The notes under the pieces were generated by a model that had not been told where the DNA came from, searched no databases, and was given only the letters and a program-made list of their open reading frames with translations. Below, in pieces: positions 1 to 9,038 of a stretch of 64,000 bases of DNA. The stretch is taken from contig NZ_JAMBAQ010000006.1 of assembly GCF_023336735.1 (NCBI RefSeq), positions 45,229 to 109,228 of the forward strand, written 5' to 3'. Made by a program: the position numbers and the translations under genes. Source of the DNA: Moraxella oculi (lineage in GTDB: Bacteria > Pseudomonadota > Gammaproteobacteria > Pseudomonadales > Moraxellaceae). Position 1 is the stretch's first letter. Each line of letters opens with the position of its first letter.

Positions 1-1970
1 GCGATTTGGCTGATGTGTACCAAACCATCAGTACCAGGTAAGATGGTAACGAACGCACCAAATTCAACAATACGAGCAACCGTACCCTCGTAGACCATAC
101 CAACTTCCACTTCAGCAGTAATGGCCTCAATTTTGGCAATCGCCGCACGAGTAGACGCTTTCGACTCACCAAAGATGCGAATCACGCCATTATCATCAAT
201 ATCAACCGTCGCACCAGTCTCTTCTGTCAAAGCACGAATGGTTGCACCGCCTTTACCAATCACATCACGGATTTTCTCAGGATTGATCTCAATGGTGGCA
301 TAGTTTGGTGCGTGAGCATTGATTTCGGTGCGAGAAGTGGCAATGACTTCATTCATGGCATTAAGAATGTGGATACGCCCTGCATGTGCTTGACGCAGTG
401 CTTGCTCCATGATGTCAGCAGTAATTCCCTCAATCTTAATGTCCATCTGCAATGCAGTGATGCCATTGATTGAGCCTGCCACTTTAAAGTCCATGTCGCC
501 CAAATGATCCTCATCACCCAAAATGTCTGAAAGCACGGCAAATCTATCGCCTTCTTTCACCAGACCCATGGCAATACCTGCAACAGGTGCTTTCATAGGT
601 ACACCTGCATCCATGAGAGATAAAGACGCACCGCACACACTCGCCATTGAGCTTGAGCCATTCGACTCGGTAATGTCTGAGACCACACGAATGGTGTATG
701 GGAAACGATCTGCTGCTGGCAACATTGCCTGAACGCCACGGCGTGCTAAGCGACCATGCCCAATCTCACGGCGTTTTGGACCACCCTCACGACCTGTCTC
801 GCCCACTGAATAATGTGGAAAATTATAATGTAGCATGAAATGATCTTGCTTGGTGCCAGCCAAACTGTCAACCAAATTCACATCACGGCTTGTGCCCAAA
901 GTCGTGGTTACAAGAGCTTGGGTCTCTCCACGAGTAAACAATGCCGAACCATGCGTGTATGGCAAAACTCCTACTTGAATATCAAGTGCGCGTACCGTTT
1001 CCAAGTCTCGACCGTCAATACGAGGCTTACCAGATAAAATGTTATCACGCACAGTACGATATTTTAAGGTCTCAAACAACTCTTTGACTTCTTTGGCTTT
1101 TTGGGCATAATCCTCTGCATTTTCATCTCCTGCCAAAGCCAATGCTTCTTTAGCAAGCTCATCAAGGCGTGCATAGCGATCTTGTTTGACAGTGATGGTA
1201 TAAGCCTCACTCACCTTAGCAGTAAACTGCTCTTTTAGTTGGGTTTCCAATGCCTCATTGATGGCAGGAGCGATGAATTCGGCTTTGGCATTACCCACCG
1301 CCGTTGCAAAGGCATTGATGTTATCAATGACCGTTTGTTGCTGGGCATGACCATAAAGCACTGCACCCAACATCTGATCTTCACTCAGTTCATCAGCTTC
1401 AGATTCAACCATCAAAACAGCTGATTTTGTACCTGCTACAACCAAATCAAGCTGGCTTGCTTTCATTTGAGCCAAATTTGGGTTGAGTACATACTCATTA
1501 TCAATAAAGCCCACTCGGGCGGCACCAATGGGGCCATTAAATGGCGCAGGAGAAATCGCAAGTGCTGCAGAAGCACCAATCATTGCCGCAATGTCGGCAT
1601 CTTGGGTCTTACCACTTGAAATGACTGTGGCAGTGATTTGAATTTCGTTATAGTAGCCTTCTGGGAATAGCGGGCGAATCGGACGATCAATCAGGCGACT
1701 GGTCAAGGTTTCAAATTCTGACGCACGGCCTTCACGCTTGCCGTAGCCCCCAGGAATCTTACCTGATGCGTACATTTTTTCTTGGTAGTTTACGGTCAAT
1801 GGGAAAAAATCTTGACCAGCCACCGCTTCTGGGCGTACCACCACTGCAACCAATACCGAGACATCACCCATATGCACAAGCACACTATTGGCTTGGCGAG
1901 CAATACGACCCGTTTCTAAAACAACCTGCTGGTTGCCGTATTGAAATTCTTGACGAATGATATTAAACAT
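1..1970 (-). CDS. pnp: Polyribonucleotide nucleotidyltransferase (PNPase), 3' end outside window
   Basis: Phosphorolytic 3'-to-5' exoribonuclease of the RNA degradosome; uses phosphate to release nucleoside diphosphates. The protein begins [15 protein letters not shown] and about 656 codons are visible. Two RNase PH-like halves are seen (the second includes [11 protein letters not shown] and the SNGSSSMAS catalytic region), then a KH domain with [13 protein letters not shown], then the start of an S1 domain ([11 protein letters not shown]) that runs off the left edge. The start is the ATG at 1968-1970, preceded by GGAAG. It lies downstream of rpsO on the same strand, the usual order, with a hairpin between the two genes. 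Truncation is a window effect, not a mutation. Confidence 0.97.
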   Translation of the reverse strand, partial: MFNIIRQEFQYGNQQVVLETGRIARQANSVLVHMGDVSVLVAVVVRPEAVAGQDFFPLTVNYQEKMYASGKIPGGYGKREGRASEFETLTSRLIDRPIRPLFPEGYYNEIQITATVISSGKTQDADIAAMIGASAALAISPAPFNGPIGAARVGFIDNEYVLNPNLAQMKASQLDLVVAGTKSAVLMVESEADELSEDQMLGAVLYGHAQQQTVIDNINAFATAVGNAKAEFIAPAINEALETQLKEQFTAKVSEAYTITVKQDRYARLDELAKEALALAGDENAEDYAQKAKEVKELFETLKYRTVRDNILSGKPRIDGRDLETVRALDIQVGVLPYTHGSALFTRGETQALVTTTLGTSRDVNLVDSLAGTKQDHFMLHYNFPHYSVGETGREGGPKRREIGHGRLARRGVQAMLPAADRFPYTIRVVSDITESNGSSSMASVCGASLSLMDAGVPMKAPVAGIAMGLVKEGDRFAVLSDILGDEDHLGDMDFKVAGSINGITALQMDIKIEGITADIMEQALRQAHAGRIHILNAMNEVIATSRTEINAHAPNYATIEINPEKIRDVIGKGGATIRALTEETGATVDIDDNGVIRIFGESKASTRAAIAKIEAITAEVEVGMVYEGTVARIVEFGAFVTILPGTDGLVHISQI

Positions 1971-2121
1971 ACATACTTCCTTTAAAAATTTTCAATCACC
2001 TTACCATAAAAGGCTAATCAATGAATTTTAAGTCATCAATCCACTGCCTCATCATTATTATCAGGAGCAAAACCCATCGATTAGCATTCTAGGGTAACCA
2101 GTGATCACAACGATTCAAATT

Positions 2122-2160
2122 AAAAAAACAAAACGGCGTTTTATAAAAAAACACCGTTTT
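2122..2160 (-). terminator. Rho-independent terminator between rpsO and pnp
   Basis: Arms at 2130-2142 and 2148-2160 form a 13-bp stem with one position that is a G-U wobble in the minus-strand RNA. It is followed on that strand by seven T (2122-2128). It probably ends part of the rpsO transcription and lies in the pnp leader, where other gammaproteobacteria carry an RNase III-processed structure. Confidence 0.75.
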
Positions 2161-2205
2161 ATCTTAGGGTGTGTCAGTAAAAAACCAACCTAAACCCAAA
2201 GCCGA

Positions 2206-2472
2206 TTAACGGCGTAATCCAAGCTCGCCAATCAATGCAGTATAACGATCCAGATCCTTACCTTTTAGGTAATCTAGTAACTTACGGCGTTGGTTAACCA
2301 TGCGGATCAGACCACGACGGCTGTGGTGGTCAGCTTTATGCGTCTTAAAATGTCCCTGCAGGTCGTTAATGCGAGCAGTTAATAGAGCAACTTGAACCTC
2401 TGGGCTACCAGTGTCATTTTCGCCACGCTTGAATTTGGCGATGATGTCTTCACGATCTTTGTTAGTTAACAT
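2206..2472 (-). CDS. rpsO: 30S ribosomal protein S15
   Basis: Primary 16S rRNA-binding protein of the small-subunit platform. The 88-residue product has the family hallmarks [23 protein letters not shown], and the C-terminal LGLRR. The start is the ATG at 2470-2472 (MLTNKDRE), with AAGGA six bases upstream; an in-frame TTG two codons earlier overlaps that ribosome-binding site and is rejected. It is followed by pnp as in most gammaproteobacteria, but truB, the usual upstream neighbour, is about 8 kb away. Confidence 0.98.
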   Translation of the reverse strand: MLTNKDREDIIAKFKRGENDTGSPEVQVALLTARINDLQGHFKTHKADHHSRRGLIRMVNQRRKLLDYLKGKDLDRYTALIGELGLRR

Positions 2473-2554
2473 AACCAATCCTTAAAATAATGCAATGCGA
2501 ATGATACAGGCAAGCATTGCATTGCCAAAGCTTGCCTAATGATACAAAGCGTGT

Positions 2555-2583
2555 ATTATAGCACACAAATTTTAAAAAGTCAT
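2555..2583 (-). promoter_or_regulatory. Probable sigma-70 promoter of rpsO
   Basis: On the minus strand a TATAAT -10 (2555-2560), with an upstream TG-rich stretch, is preceded at 17 bp by ATGACT (2578-2583, four of six matches to TTGACA). It lies about 80 bases upstream of the rpsO start, so rpsO probably has its own transcript rather than depending on the distant truB. Confidence 0.55.
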
Positions 2584-2650
2584 TTTAAAACAACTGTTAA
2601 TGCCAAGTGGCATAAAAAAACAAATGCTCTCAATCCATGGTCAGGCAGGA

Positions 2651-3253
2651 TTAGAAGCTGTATCTGACAGCGATTTTGGCACCATGCTCATCAACTTTAG
2701 TATTTTGTAACTTACCCAAATAATTATATTGAACACTGCCATCAATCACCCATTTTGGGTTCACCTCATAAGAAGCACCCGCCACCACCCCAAGACCTGC
2801 TTGAGTTTTCTTTTGAGCGGTAGATGCATAATAAACACTGCTACCAATGGTCGTTCTGTGCTTGGCATCCAAGTTCATTTTATTCACACCCAAGCGAGCG
2901 CCCACATAAGGAGTGAACTGTGCAACTGGAGTAAAATCATAAAACGCAGACACGCCCACAGATTGTGTTTTTAGTTTACGCTTTGAATAGTCTGTCGCAA
3001 CATCAAAGCCTTTTTGTTCATGCTCAACCTCACCAAAATTCGTGTAATCTAGTGCATAGCGACCCGCATTGAGTTTACCGCCCACAGCCACAGAAAATGC
3101 CTTATCAGAATCTTTAAGATTGACATCTGCTTGAGATTCTTTGGCATTAGTTGTTGACAACCCCAAAGAAGCCTGCACATAGGGGTGATTGATTTTAGCA
3201 TTAGCAACAACAGACAGACTTGCAATGAATAGTGCTGGGAATAGCTTTCTCAT
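2651..3253 (-). CDS. Small Opa/NspA-like outer-membrane beta-barrel protein
   Basis: A 200-residue exported protein. The N terminus MRKLFPALFIASLSVVANA is a signal peptide with an A-N-A cleavage site. The mature part alternates hydrophobic and polar residues, has several barrel-like strands (for example YALDYTNFG, FTPYVGARLGV, GLGVVAGASYEV, WVIDGSVQYNY) and ends in a terminal Phe (VRYSF), the outer-membrane insertion signal. This fits the opacity/NspA-type eight-stranded barrel family; Moraxella has an Opa-like protein (OlpA) of this kind. The start at 3253 has AAGG eight bases upstream; an upstream in-frame start lacks support. Function, perhaps adhesion, is inferred from the family only. 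Confidence 0.75.
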   Translation of the reverse strand: MRKLFPALFIASLSVVANAKINHPYVQASLGLSTTNAKESQADVNLKDSDKAFSVAVGGKLNAGRYALDYTNFGEVEHEQKGFDVATDYSKRKLKTQSVGVSAFYDFTPVAQFTPYVGARLGVNKMNLDAKHRTTIGSSVYYASTAQKKTQAGLGVVAGASYEVNPKWVIDGSVQYNYLGKLQNTKVDEHGAKIAVRYSF

Positions 3254-3276
3254 AATCAGTACCTTAGATTCTATCA

Positions 3277-3295
3277 TTGATCATATGTCGATCAA
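3277..3295. repeat. Inverted repeat upstream of the Opa-like gene
   Basis: TTGATC (3277-3282), seven bases, GATCAA (3290-3295): a perfect 6+6 dyad 24-42 bases ahead of the start codon of the Opa-like gene. It could be an operator or simply a small leader hairpin. Confidence 0.35.
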
Positions 3296-3331
3296 CTCAT
3301 CAAATAAAAATGAACGAACTCACATAAAAAT

Positions 3332-3358
3332 AAAAAAGCCAAGCAGCTTGGCTTTTTT
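3332..3358. terminator. Bidirectional-looking terminator after the bor-like pair
   Basis: A perfect 12-bp stem, AAAAAAGCCAAG (3332-3343) and CTTGGCTTTTTT (3347-3358), with a CAG loop. T runs lie on both strands. It sits between the end of the lipoprotein pair and the Opa-like gene, isolating the two transcription units on the minus strand. Confidence 0.85.
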
Positions 3359-3382
3359 AAGGGTGTCTTAGCCTTTTTTTGA

Positions 3383-3676
3383 TTAACGGCAATAAACCGT
3401 TGAAGTCTTTGGAGAGTAGATGCCTAAGGTTACGATAGATAGTAACAAATCTTTTGGCTCATCCTTACTTTGTACAGAAGCAACTTTATCAGCACCACCA
3501 CACACCTTAGCAGCATCTATGGTTTTTTCTTGGGCGATGCCACCAATAAAGAAGCTTTGAGATTGGCTATAAGCTGGGGTGGTTTTATTAGTATCACGAA
3601 TGAGAGCAGTTTGGGCTGCGCAGCCTGACAAAATGGTCGCTAGGCTTAGTAATCCAACAGTGGCTAACTTTTTCAT
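3383..3676 (-). CDS. Bor/Iss-family lipoprotein, copy 1
   Basis: A 97-residue predicted lipoprotein. The start MKKLATVGLL leads to a lipobox LSGC with Cys19. The mature part carries the Bor-family pattern: FFIGGIAQEKTIDAAKVCGG, then a hydrophobic turn LGIYSPKTSTVYC. Bor of phage lambda and Iss of ColV plasmids are surface lipoproteins linked to serum survival; that role is known for the enterobacterial proteins only. It lies 20 bp downstream of a paralogue on the same strand, so the pair is probably one transcript. The start at 3676 was chosen because an upstream in-frame start would add ten residues before the signal peptide and overlap the previous gene. Confidence 0.8.
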   Translation of the reverse strand: MKKLATVGLLSLATILSGCAAQTALIRDTNKTTPAYSQSQSFFIGGIAQEKTIDAAKVCGGADKVASVQSKDEPKDLLLSIVTLGIYSPKTSTVYCR

Positions 3677-3696
3677 ACATCGATTCCTGTCTAGAA

Positions 3697-3987
3697 TTAT
3701 TTGCAATAAACTTTAATTTGAAGAGGTGTGTAAATGCCAGAAGAAAGTGTTCCCAAAAGACCGTTGATGAAGCTTTTTTGAGTTTCAATACGAGTAACAT
3801 TTTCTGCACCATTGCAAACCTTACTGGCATCAACACTTTGCTCTTGAGCCAAGCCACTAACGAAGAATGTCTGTGCCTTGTCATAAGTCGGTTGTGCGCT
3901 GGTGTCTTTTGGTGCAAGCAGATAAGTTTGGGTTGCACAGCCAGTACTTAAAGCAGCCAGCATGGCCACAAGAAATGCTTTTTTCAT
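3697..3987 (-). CDS. Bor/Iss-family lipoprotein, copy 2 (upstream gene)
   Basis: A 96-residue predicted lipoprotein, MKKAFLVAMLAALSTGC; the residue three before Cys17 is Ser rather than the usual Leu, a mild lipobox oddity. The mature protein matches the lambda Bor pattern closely by eye: FFVSGLAQ, VDASKVCNGAENV, FINGLLG, GIYTPL, KVYCK. It is closer to lambda Bor than copy 1 is, so the pair looks like an old tandem duplication. The two Cys in the mature part (VCNG and VYC) are shared by both copies and could form a disulfide. A good promoter lies directly upstream. Confidence 0.85.
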   Translation of the reverse strand: MKKAFLVAMLAALSTGCATQTYLLAPKDTSAQPTYDKAQTFFVSGLAQEQSVDASKVCNGAENVTRIETQKSFINGLLGTLSSGIYTPLQIKVYCK

Positions 3988-4022
3988 AACATTAATCCTA
4001 AATAAAAATAAATGCAAAATTT

Positions 4023-4051
4023 ATTTTAACAAAAAATCAACGAATAGGCAA
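4023..4051 (-). promoter_or_regulatory. Sigma-70 promoter for the bor-like pair
   Basis: Minus strand TTGCCT (4046-4051), 17-bp spacer, TAAAAT (4023-4028). It lies 36 bases upstream of the copy 2 start, so the two lipoprotein genes have a dedicated promoter separate from the cysG operon. Confidence 0.6.
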
Positions 4052-4149
4052 TGACAACTCACTTAACAACAAATAGGTTTTTAGGTTTTGACTTTTCCGT
4101 CTGGATTGTCATCAAATTGTTTTTTTTGTGAATCATGGCAGCATCAAAA

Positions 4150-5538
4150 TCAAGCACCTAGGTATGAATCAACCACCCTTCCCACCACGATGATTGCAGG
4201 GGCTGGCAAACCTTCAATTGCTTGTTTTTCTACAATATTACTTAAATCCCCCACCAATACTTTTTGAGTTGGTAGGCTGGCGTGCGAAATGATCGCCACA
4301 GGCATATCACTTGGTAACTCCGTTGTCAAACTTGCCACAACCTTGTCAAGGGCGTGCAATCCCATATAAAACACCAGCGTTTCATCGGCTTGATAGGTGC
4401 TTTTTAGACCATCAAAACTCTTACCCATTTGATAGCACCCTGTCAAAAATCGCACGCTGGTCGCCACGCCACGATGTGTCAAAGGAATGCCTGCACCACT
4501 TGCCCCTGCCAGGCTTGCACTGATGCCAGGCACGACTTGATATGGCACGCCTGCGACTTGGCACGCCTGCATTTCTTCGCCACCACGCCCAAAAATAAAA
4601 GGATCTCCGCCTTTTAGGCGCAATGCTCTTTTGCCTTGCTTTGCCAAATCCACCAGCAGCTGATTGATGTCAGATTGACTTTTGGCGTGGCACGAGCGTT
4701 TTTTACCCACAAAAATTCTATCAATATCACGCCGACACAAATCCAAAATCTCATCAGGCACCAACGCATCATACAACACCACATCGGCTTGCTGCATCAA
4801 TCTTAATGCCTTGAAAGTCAGCAAATCAGCCGAACCTGCCCCCGCTCCAACAATATACACTTCGCCCTGATGATGGCTGGCTTTTTCAAAGTTGGCTAAT
4901 TGAGCGTGTAATTCTTCAAGATTGATGTTTTGAGCATCAGCAAACACGCCTACACCATTTAAATTTTCGCCAAAGATTTTTTCCCAAAACTTGCGTCTGG
5001 CATTGACATTAGGCAGGCGTTTTTTAATCGTGTCTCTAAATTCGCCTGCCATTTTTGCCAACACACCGATATTAGTAGGCAACAGCGTTTCTATTTTGGC
5101 ACGGATAAGGCGTGCCAATACAGGGGAATTGCCATTTGATGAAATACCCACCGTAATTGGATTTCTATCCACAATCGCAGGAAAAATAAAATCACACAAT
5201 GCTGGCGTATCCACCACATTCACCGCCAGATGAATTTTTTTGCAATCGTAGTAGATTTGGCGGTTTAACTGATTGTCATCAGTGGCAACAACACAAAAGG
5301 CAAAATCAGCATTTAAATCGGTTTTGTCATAAGATTTCATCATCAGCCGATGATTGCTATCTGCTAGCCCATCATTGTTTAATAAGACCTTTAAATCATT
5401 GTGAATATTTTTGGCAATGACCGTAATGTTCGCCCCTGCCGATTTTATCAAGCCAGCTTTACGAATGGCAACTTCGCCACCACCGATGATTAGCACAGAG
5501 CGATTTTGTAAATTAAAAAATAATGGCAAGGTGTTCAT
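4150..5538 (-). CDS. cysG: Siroheme synthase (multifunctional CysG)
   Basis: Makes siroheme from uroporphyrinogen III: a C-terminal SAM-dependent methyltransferase (residues about 220-460) forms precorrin-2, and an N-terminal domain (about 1-210) oxidises it and inserts iron. Visible motifs are the NAD site GGGEVAIRKAG, the methyltransferase GAGAGSADLLTFKALR, and RLKGGDPFIFGRGGEE. The length of 462 is typical of the fused enzyme. It is the third gene of cysI-DUF934-cysG, nine bases after the middle gene, and supplies the cofactor for CysI. Confidence 0.97.
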   Translation of the reverse strand: MNTLPLFFNLQNRSVLIIGGGEVAIRKAGLIKSAGANITVIAKNIHNDLKVLLNNDGLADSNHRLMMKSYDKTDLNADFAFCVVATDDNQLNRQIYYDCKKIHLAVNVVDTPALCDFIFPAIVDRNPITVGISSNGNSPVLARLIRAKIETLLPTNIGVLAKMAGEFRDTIKKRLPNVNARRKFWEKIFGENLNGVGVFADAQNINLEELHAQLANFEKASHHQGEVYIVGAGAGSADLLTFKALRLMQQADVVLYDALVPDEILDLCRRDIDRIFVGKKRSCHAKSQSDINQLLVDLAKQGKRALRLKGGDPFIFGRGGEEMQACQVAGVPYQVVPGISASLAGASGAGIPLTHRGVATSVRFLTGCYQMGKSFDGLKSTYQADETLVFYMGLHALDKVVASLTTELPSDMPVAIISHASLPTQKVLVGDLSNIVEKQAIEGLPAPAIIVVGRVVDSYLGA

Positions 5539-5547
5539 CTGACTTCC

Positions 5548-6057
5548 CTATTGAAACATTGGCAAAGCCTTTGCCGACTGTCCAAAATGCCCACTCTTTA
5601 AATCACTGAGGGTTTTTAAAAGCGTGTCTAACTGTTCATCTTTGACAAAAAATCCTGTCGCCCCTGATTTAAGATAATAATTGGCTTGGTCTAAGCCATA
5701 GTTACCCAAAAGATAAATTTCTTTATCAAAACCTTTATTTATTAAATAACGAATCAGGCTAAATGTCCGTCCATCTTTAAAATCTTTGACAAAAAACACT
5801 GCTTTATCAATCGGTTTTTTGAGCAGTTCATCAATCTCATCTGTCGTGTTATCGGCTGTCAGTAAGATGTTTTTGGTGCGACTGGCAAGCTTATCAAATT
5901 CATCTAATAATGCCAAATCAAGGGTGTCTTCTGCGTGTTCATTTGCCAAAAACTGCGTCATCAGACTTTCTGCCAACTCATCAAGCTTGTTGGTTAATAA
6001 AGACAGATTGACGATTTCTTGCTTGATTTTTTGATTTTTAAATTCAACCAAATACAT
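5548..6057 (-). CDS. DUF934 family protein, putative sulfite-reduction accessory protein
   Basis: A 169-residue protein of the DUF934 family, often annotated as an oxidoreductase probably involved in sulfite reduction and usually found beside this type of CysI. No cofactor motif is seen; recognisable parts are AVFFVKDFKDGRTFSLIRYL and LKSGHFGQS near the C terminus. The start at 6057 (MYLVEFKN) is preferred because GGAG then lies eight bases upstream; two earlier ATG/ATA-region starts would overlap cysI further. It is sandwiched between cysI and cysG. Biochemical function is unknown to me. Confidence 0.8.
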   Translation of the reverse strand: MYLVEFKNQKIKQEIVNLSLLTNKLDELAESLMTQFLANEHAEDTLDLALLDEFDKLASRTKNILLTADNTTDEIDELLKKPIDKAVFFVKDFKDGRTFSLIRYLINKGFDKEIYLLGNYGLDQANYYLKSGATGFFVKDEQLDTLLKTLSDLKSGHFGQSAKALPMFQ

Positions 6058-6071
6058 TGTCATTACTCCAA

Positions 6072-7766
6072 TCAACCATAAACCGCCGTTTTAAACGGTT
6101 CAATGCCCACACGACTCACAAAATCGCCAAAGCATTCAACCTCATCGGCATTTTCTCGACGACCTGCTTTATAAACTTGGGCAATGGTCAAAATGGTATT
6201 AGCGACTTCATCAGCAGGCACGGCTCTTCCTAAGATTTTCCCAAGTTTTGCGTCTGCTCCACCATTACCACCAAGACTGATTTGATACCAATGCTCGCCT
6301 TTTTTGTCCACGCCCAAAATGCCAATATCGCCAATATGATGATGCGCACAAGCATTCATACAGCCCGACATATTCAGACGAATATCACCCAAGTCATATA
6401 AATAATCCAGATCGTCAAAGGCTTGTTCAATATTTTCGGCAATATTATGCGTCGTGGCATTTGCCAAAGAACAATAGTCAAAGCCAGGGCAAACAATCAT
6501 ATCGGTGAGTGTGCCAATGTTTGGGCGTGCCAAATTCAATTCATTTAAAGCCTTCCACAACGCATACAAATCGCCAAACTTAATGTCGGATAAAATCACA
6601 TTTTGCTGATGGGTAACACGAACTTCGCCAAAGCTGTATTTGTCCGCCAAATCCGCCAAGGCATTCATCTGTGAGCTTGTCATATCGCCAGACGGTACAA
6701 ATTTTTCCGTGCCGTCTTTATGTTTAATTAAGCCTGCTTTTAAAGAAATCACAACCGCACGATAGCCGTTAACTTTATGACCAACCGTATTATGCTCATA
6801 CCAATTTTTAAAATCCTGATCGTCATTTAATTGAGAGTTTAATTTGTCGGTTGCACTTAATAGATCCAAGCGTTCATAATCAGGCGATGTAAAATGACGC
6901 TGTGCCTTATCAAAATTATCGTCGGATAGGGTCAGTTCGCCATCCTTACTAAACTGCCATTCATTTTCCACCTTTTGGGCAAATTCTTTTACCCCTAAGC
7001 TTTCTACCAAAATTTTAATGCGAGCTTTATATTTATTATCTCGCCTGCCTTCTAGATTATAGACACGCAAAATCGCATCCAAATAGCTTAACAAATGACG
7101 GCGTGGCAAAAACTCTTTAATCACTTTACCGATAATGGGCGTGCGTCCAAGCCCACCTCCGACAATCACCTCAAAGCCAAGCTCATCATTTTGTCGAACC
7201 AAATGCAATCCGATGTCGTGTAGCTGACTTGCGGCTCGGTCGGCTTTTGAGCCAATCACCGCAATTTTAAATTTGCGTGGCAAATAGGCAAATTCTGGAT
7301 GAAAAGTACTCCATTGGCGAATGATTTCACAATAAGGGCGTGGGTCGGCGATTTCGTCAGGGCTTATTCCTGCAAAAGGATCGGTGGTGGTGTTTCTGAT
7401 GCAATTACCCGATGTCTGAGTGGCGTGCATTTGATTGTCTGCCAATAATTGCAAAATGTCAGGCACTTGTTCCAAATTAACCCAGTTAAACTGAATGTTG
7501 GTACGAGTGGTAAAATGCCCATAACCTTGATCAAATTCATCAGCAACTTTTGCCAGCGTGCGTAATTGATGACTTGCCATCAGCCCATAAGGAATGGCGA
7601 CACGCAGCATTGGTGCGTGGCGTTGAATATACAACCCATTTTGTAGGCGGATGGGTAAAAATTCTTCTTCTGACAACTCACCTGCCAAGAATCGCTGGGT
7701 TTGATGACGGTATTGAGCAACTCGTTCATTCACCAAAGTTTGGTCGGCGTAAGAATATTGATACAT
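6072..7766 (-). CDS. cysI: Assimilatory sulfite reductase, siroheme/4Fe-4S subunit
   Basis: Reduces sulfite to sulfide with six electrons. The 564-residue protein has two nitrite/sulfite reductase half-domains. The four Cys that bind the 4Fe-4S cluster and bridge to siroheme are visible: Cys426 and Cys432 in VCPGFDYC, Cys469 and Cys473 in SGCMNAC. The early TRTNIQFNWV and SGNCIRN motifs also fit. No flavoprotein CysJ is present, so electrons probably come from ferredoxin or another donor, as in pseudomonad-type enzymes with a DUF934 partner. First gene of the operon; divergent from tauD. Confidence 0.93.
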   Translation of the reverse strand: MYQYSYADQTLVNERVAQYRHQTQRFLAGELSEEEFLPIRLQNGLYIQRHAPMLRVAIPYGLMASHQLRTLAKVADEFDQGYGHFTTRTNIQFNWVNLEQVPDILQLLADNQMHATQTSGNCIRNTTTDPFAGISPDEIADPRPYCEIIRQWSTFHPEFAYLPRKFKIAVIGSKADRAASQLHDIGLHLVRQNDELGFEVIVGGGLGRTPIIGKVIKEFLPRRHLLSYLDAILRVYNLEGRRDNKYKARIKILVESLGVKEFAQKVENEWQFSKDGELTLSDDNFDKAQRHFTSPDYERLDLLSATDKLNSQLNDDQDFKNWYEHNTVGHKVNGYRAVVISLKAGLIKHKDGTEKFVPSGDMTSSQMNALADLADKYSFGEVRVTHQQNVILSDIKFGDLYALWKALNELNLARPNIGTLTDMIVCPGFDYCSLANATTHNIAENIEQAFDDLDYLYDLGDIRLNMSGCMNACAHHHIGDIGILGVDKKGEHWYQISLGGNGGADAKLGKILGRAVPADEVANTILTIAQVYKAGRRENADEVECFGDFVSRVGIEPFKTAVYG

Positions 7767-7854
7767 TTGGCTGATCCTATGTGGCTAATGCACCAATATG
7801 ATAGTCGCTCTTAAATGATTTATTAAATGCCAATTCACAGTTTTATTATTACTA

Positions 7855-7869
7855 ATTGGAATATCCAAT
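7855..7869. promoter_or_regulatory. Perfect inverted repeat in the cysI-tauD divergent region
   Basis: ATTGGA-ATA-TCCAAT, a perfect 6+3+6 dyad near the centre of the 219-bp region between the two divergent sulfur genes. Its size resembles operators of LysR-type regulators such as CysB or Cbl, but binding is inferred only from position and symmetry. Confidence 0.4.
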
Positions 7870-7985
7870 GATGATAAATATAACATTTATTCAAATATAG
7901 AATATCAAAATCCTAAAAAACAGCTTTATATTGCCAAACAATATCTGCTTTAATAAATCCAAAGCCATTCATTTTGGACAAACAT

Positions 7986-8840
7986 ATGAACATCACACCC
8001 CTTAAATCTACCATCGGTGCAATCATCTCTGACATAGACCTAAACCAGTTGACCGATGATGATCGACACACGATTAAAAAAGCTCTTTTAAGTCATCAAG
8101 TGCTATTTTTTAAAGATCAGCGTCTAACCACTCAAGCACAAGTGGCGATCGCTCGCATTTTTGGCGAGTTGCACATTCACCCTGTATTTCCGACCGTCCC
8201 CGATGTGCCAGAAATCATTGTGCTTGATAGCCATCAGACCAACCTCAAAGATAATGAGCTTTGGCATACCGATGTTACTTTTAGTAAAACTCCGCCGCTT
8301 GGCTGTGTGCTACGAGCGGTTAAAATTCCACCTACAGGAGGCGATACGCTATGGGCAAGCCAAACATCAGCATTTGATGCTCTTGACGATGACATCAAAA
8401 ATTTGCTTCGTGGCAAGACCGCCACTCACGACATTCGCCTGTCGTTTCCGCCAGAACGCTTTGGGCAAAGCCAAGCAGACGATGAAAAATTACAAAAAGC
8501 CATCGCAGACAACCCACCCATCAGCCACCCTGTGGTGCGTACCCACCCTGAAACAGGCAAAGAGATTTTGTTTGTTACGGAAGGTTTTGCCAGCCATATT
8601 GACGGGCTTGATGAGCAGACGAGTCGTGAACTTTTGGACAGGTTATTCGCTCATAGCATCCAAGACGATTTTGTCATTCGCCACAAGTGGTGTGAAGGCG
8701 ATGTGGTGATTTGGGATAATCGCTCCACCCAGCACAAAGCACTGTTTGATTACGGCGACAATCATCGGATTATGCACCGTGCCACAGTGGTGGGCGATGT
8801 GCCGTTTTATGACCAACAACATCAAAAGAAAGTCGTATAA
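7986..8840 (+). CDS. tauD: Taurine dioxygenase (Fe(II)/2-oxoglutarate-dependent)
   Basis: Hydroxylates taurine, which then breaks down to sulfite and aminoacetaldehyde, allowing sulfonate sulfur use. The 284-residue protein has the iron facial triad His94/Asp96 (LWHTDVTF) and His250 (NRSTQH), and the 2-oxoglutarate-binding Arg265 (IMHRATV). Its resemblance to E. coli TauD is close by eye, including GELHIHPV, EIIVLDSH and THPETGK, which favours taurine over other sulfonates. The ATG at 7986 is used; an upstream in-frame TTG has no ribosome-binding site. It is divergent from cysI. No tauABC transporter genes are present in the window. Confidence 0.9.
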   Translation: MNITPLKSTIGAIISDIDLNQLTDDDRHTIKKALLSHQVLFFKDQRLTTQAQVAIARIFGELHIHPVFPTVPDVPEIIVLDSHQTNLKDNELWHTDVTFSKTPPLGCVLRAVKIPPTGGDTLWASQTSAFDALDDDIKNLLRGKTATHDIRLSFPPERFGQSQADDEKLQKAIADNPPISHPVVRTHPETGKEILFVTEGFASHIDGLDEQTSRELLDRLFAHSIQDDFVIRHKWCEGDVVIWDNRSTQHKALFDYGDNHRIMHRATVVGDVPFYDQQHQKKVV

Positions 8841-9038
8841 AAGTAACGGAATTTAAAATGAAAGCCAACCATCAAGGCAAATTGTAATTCATTCAACAAA
8901 AGCAATGGTCAAAATCCAACCTGTTTTTTCGATAATGTTAAATTCATCCATTCAAAAACCCACCAATCCATACAAACCCTTCTAAAAAAATTGGGGTTGG
9001 TGGTTTTTATTTACCAAAAATTAAAAAGGTTAAGCCAA

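Noticed and set aside
1..1970. Truncated pnp as a pseudogene
   Set aside because: The frame is intact up to the window edge, within the S1 domain.
2473..2478. TTG start two codons upstream for rpsO
   Set aside because: It would place the AAGGA site at the start codon; the ATG fits the S15 length.
3594..3938. Open frame across both Bor-like genes
   Set aside because: It is out of frame with both, which have lipoboxes and Bor motifs; the frame has no family features.
8161..8709. 182-codon open frame inside tauD
   Set aside because: Shadow frame: tauD itself has all catalytic residues in its own frame.
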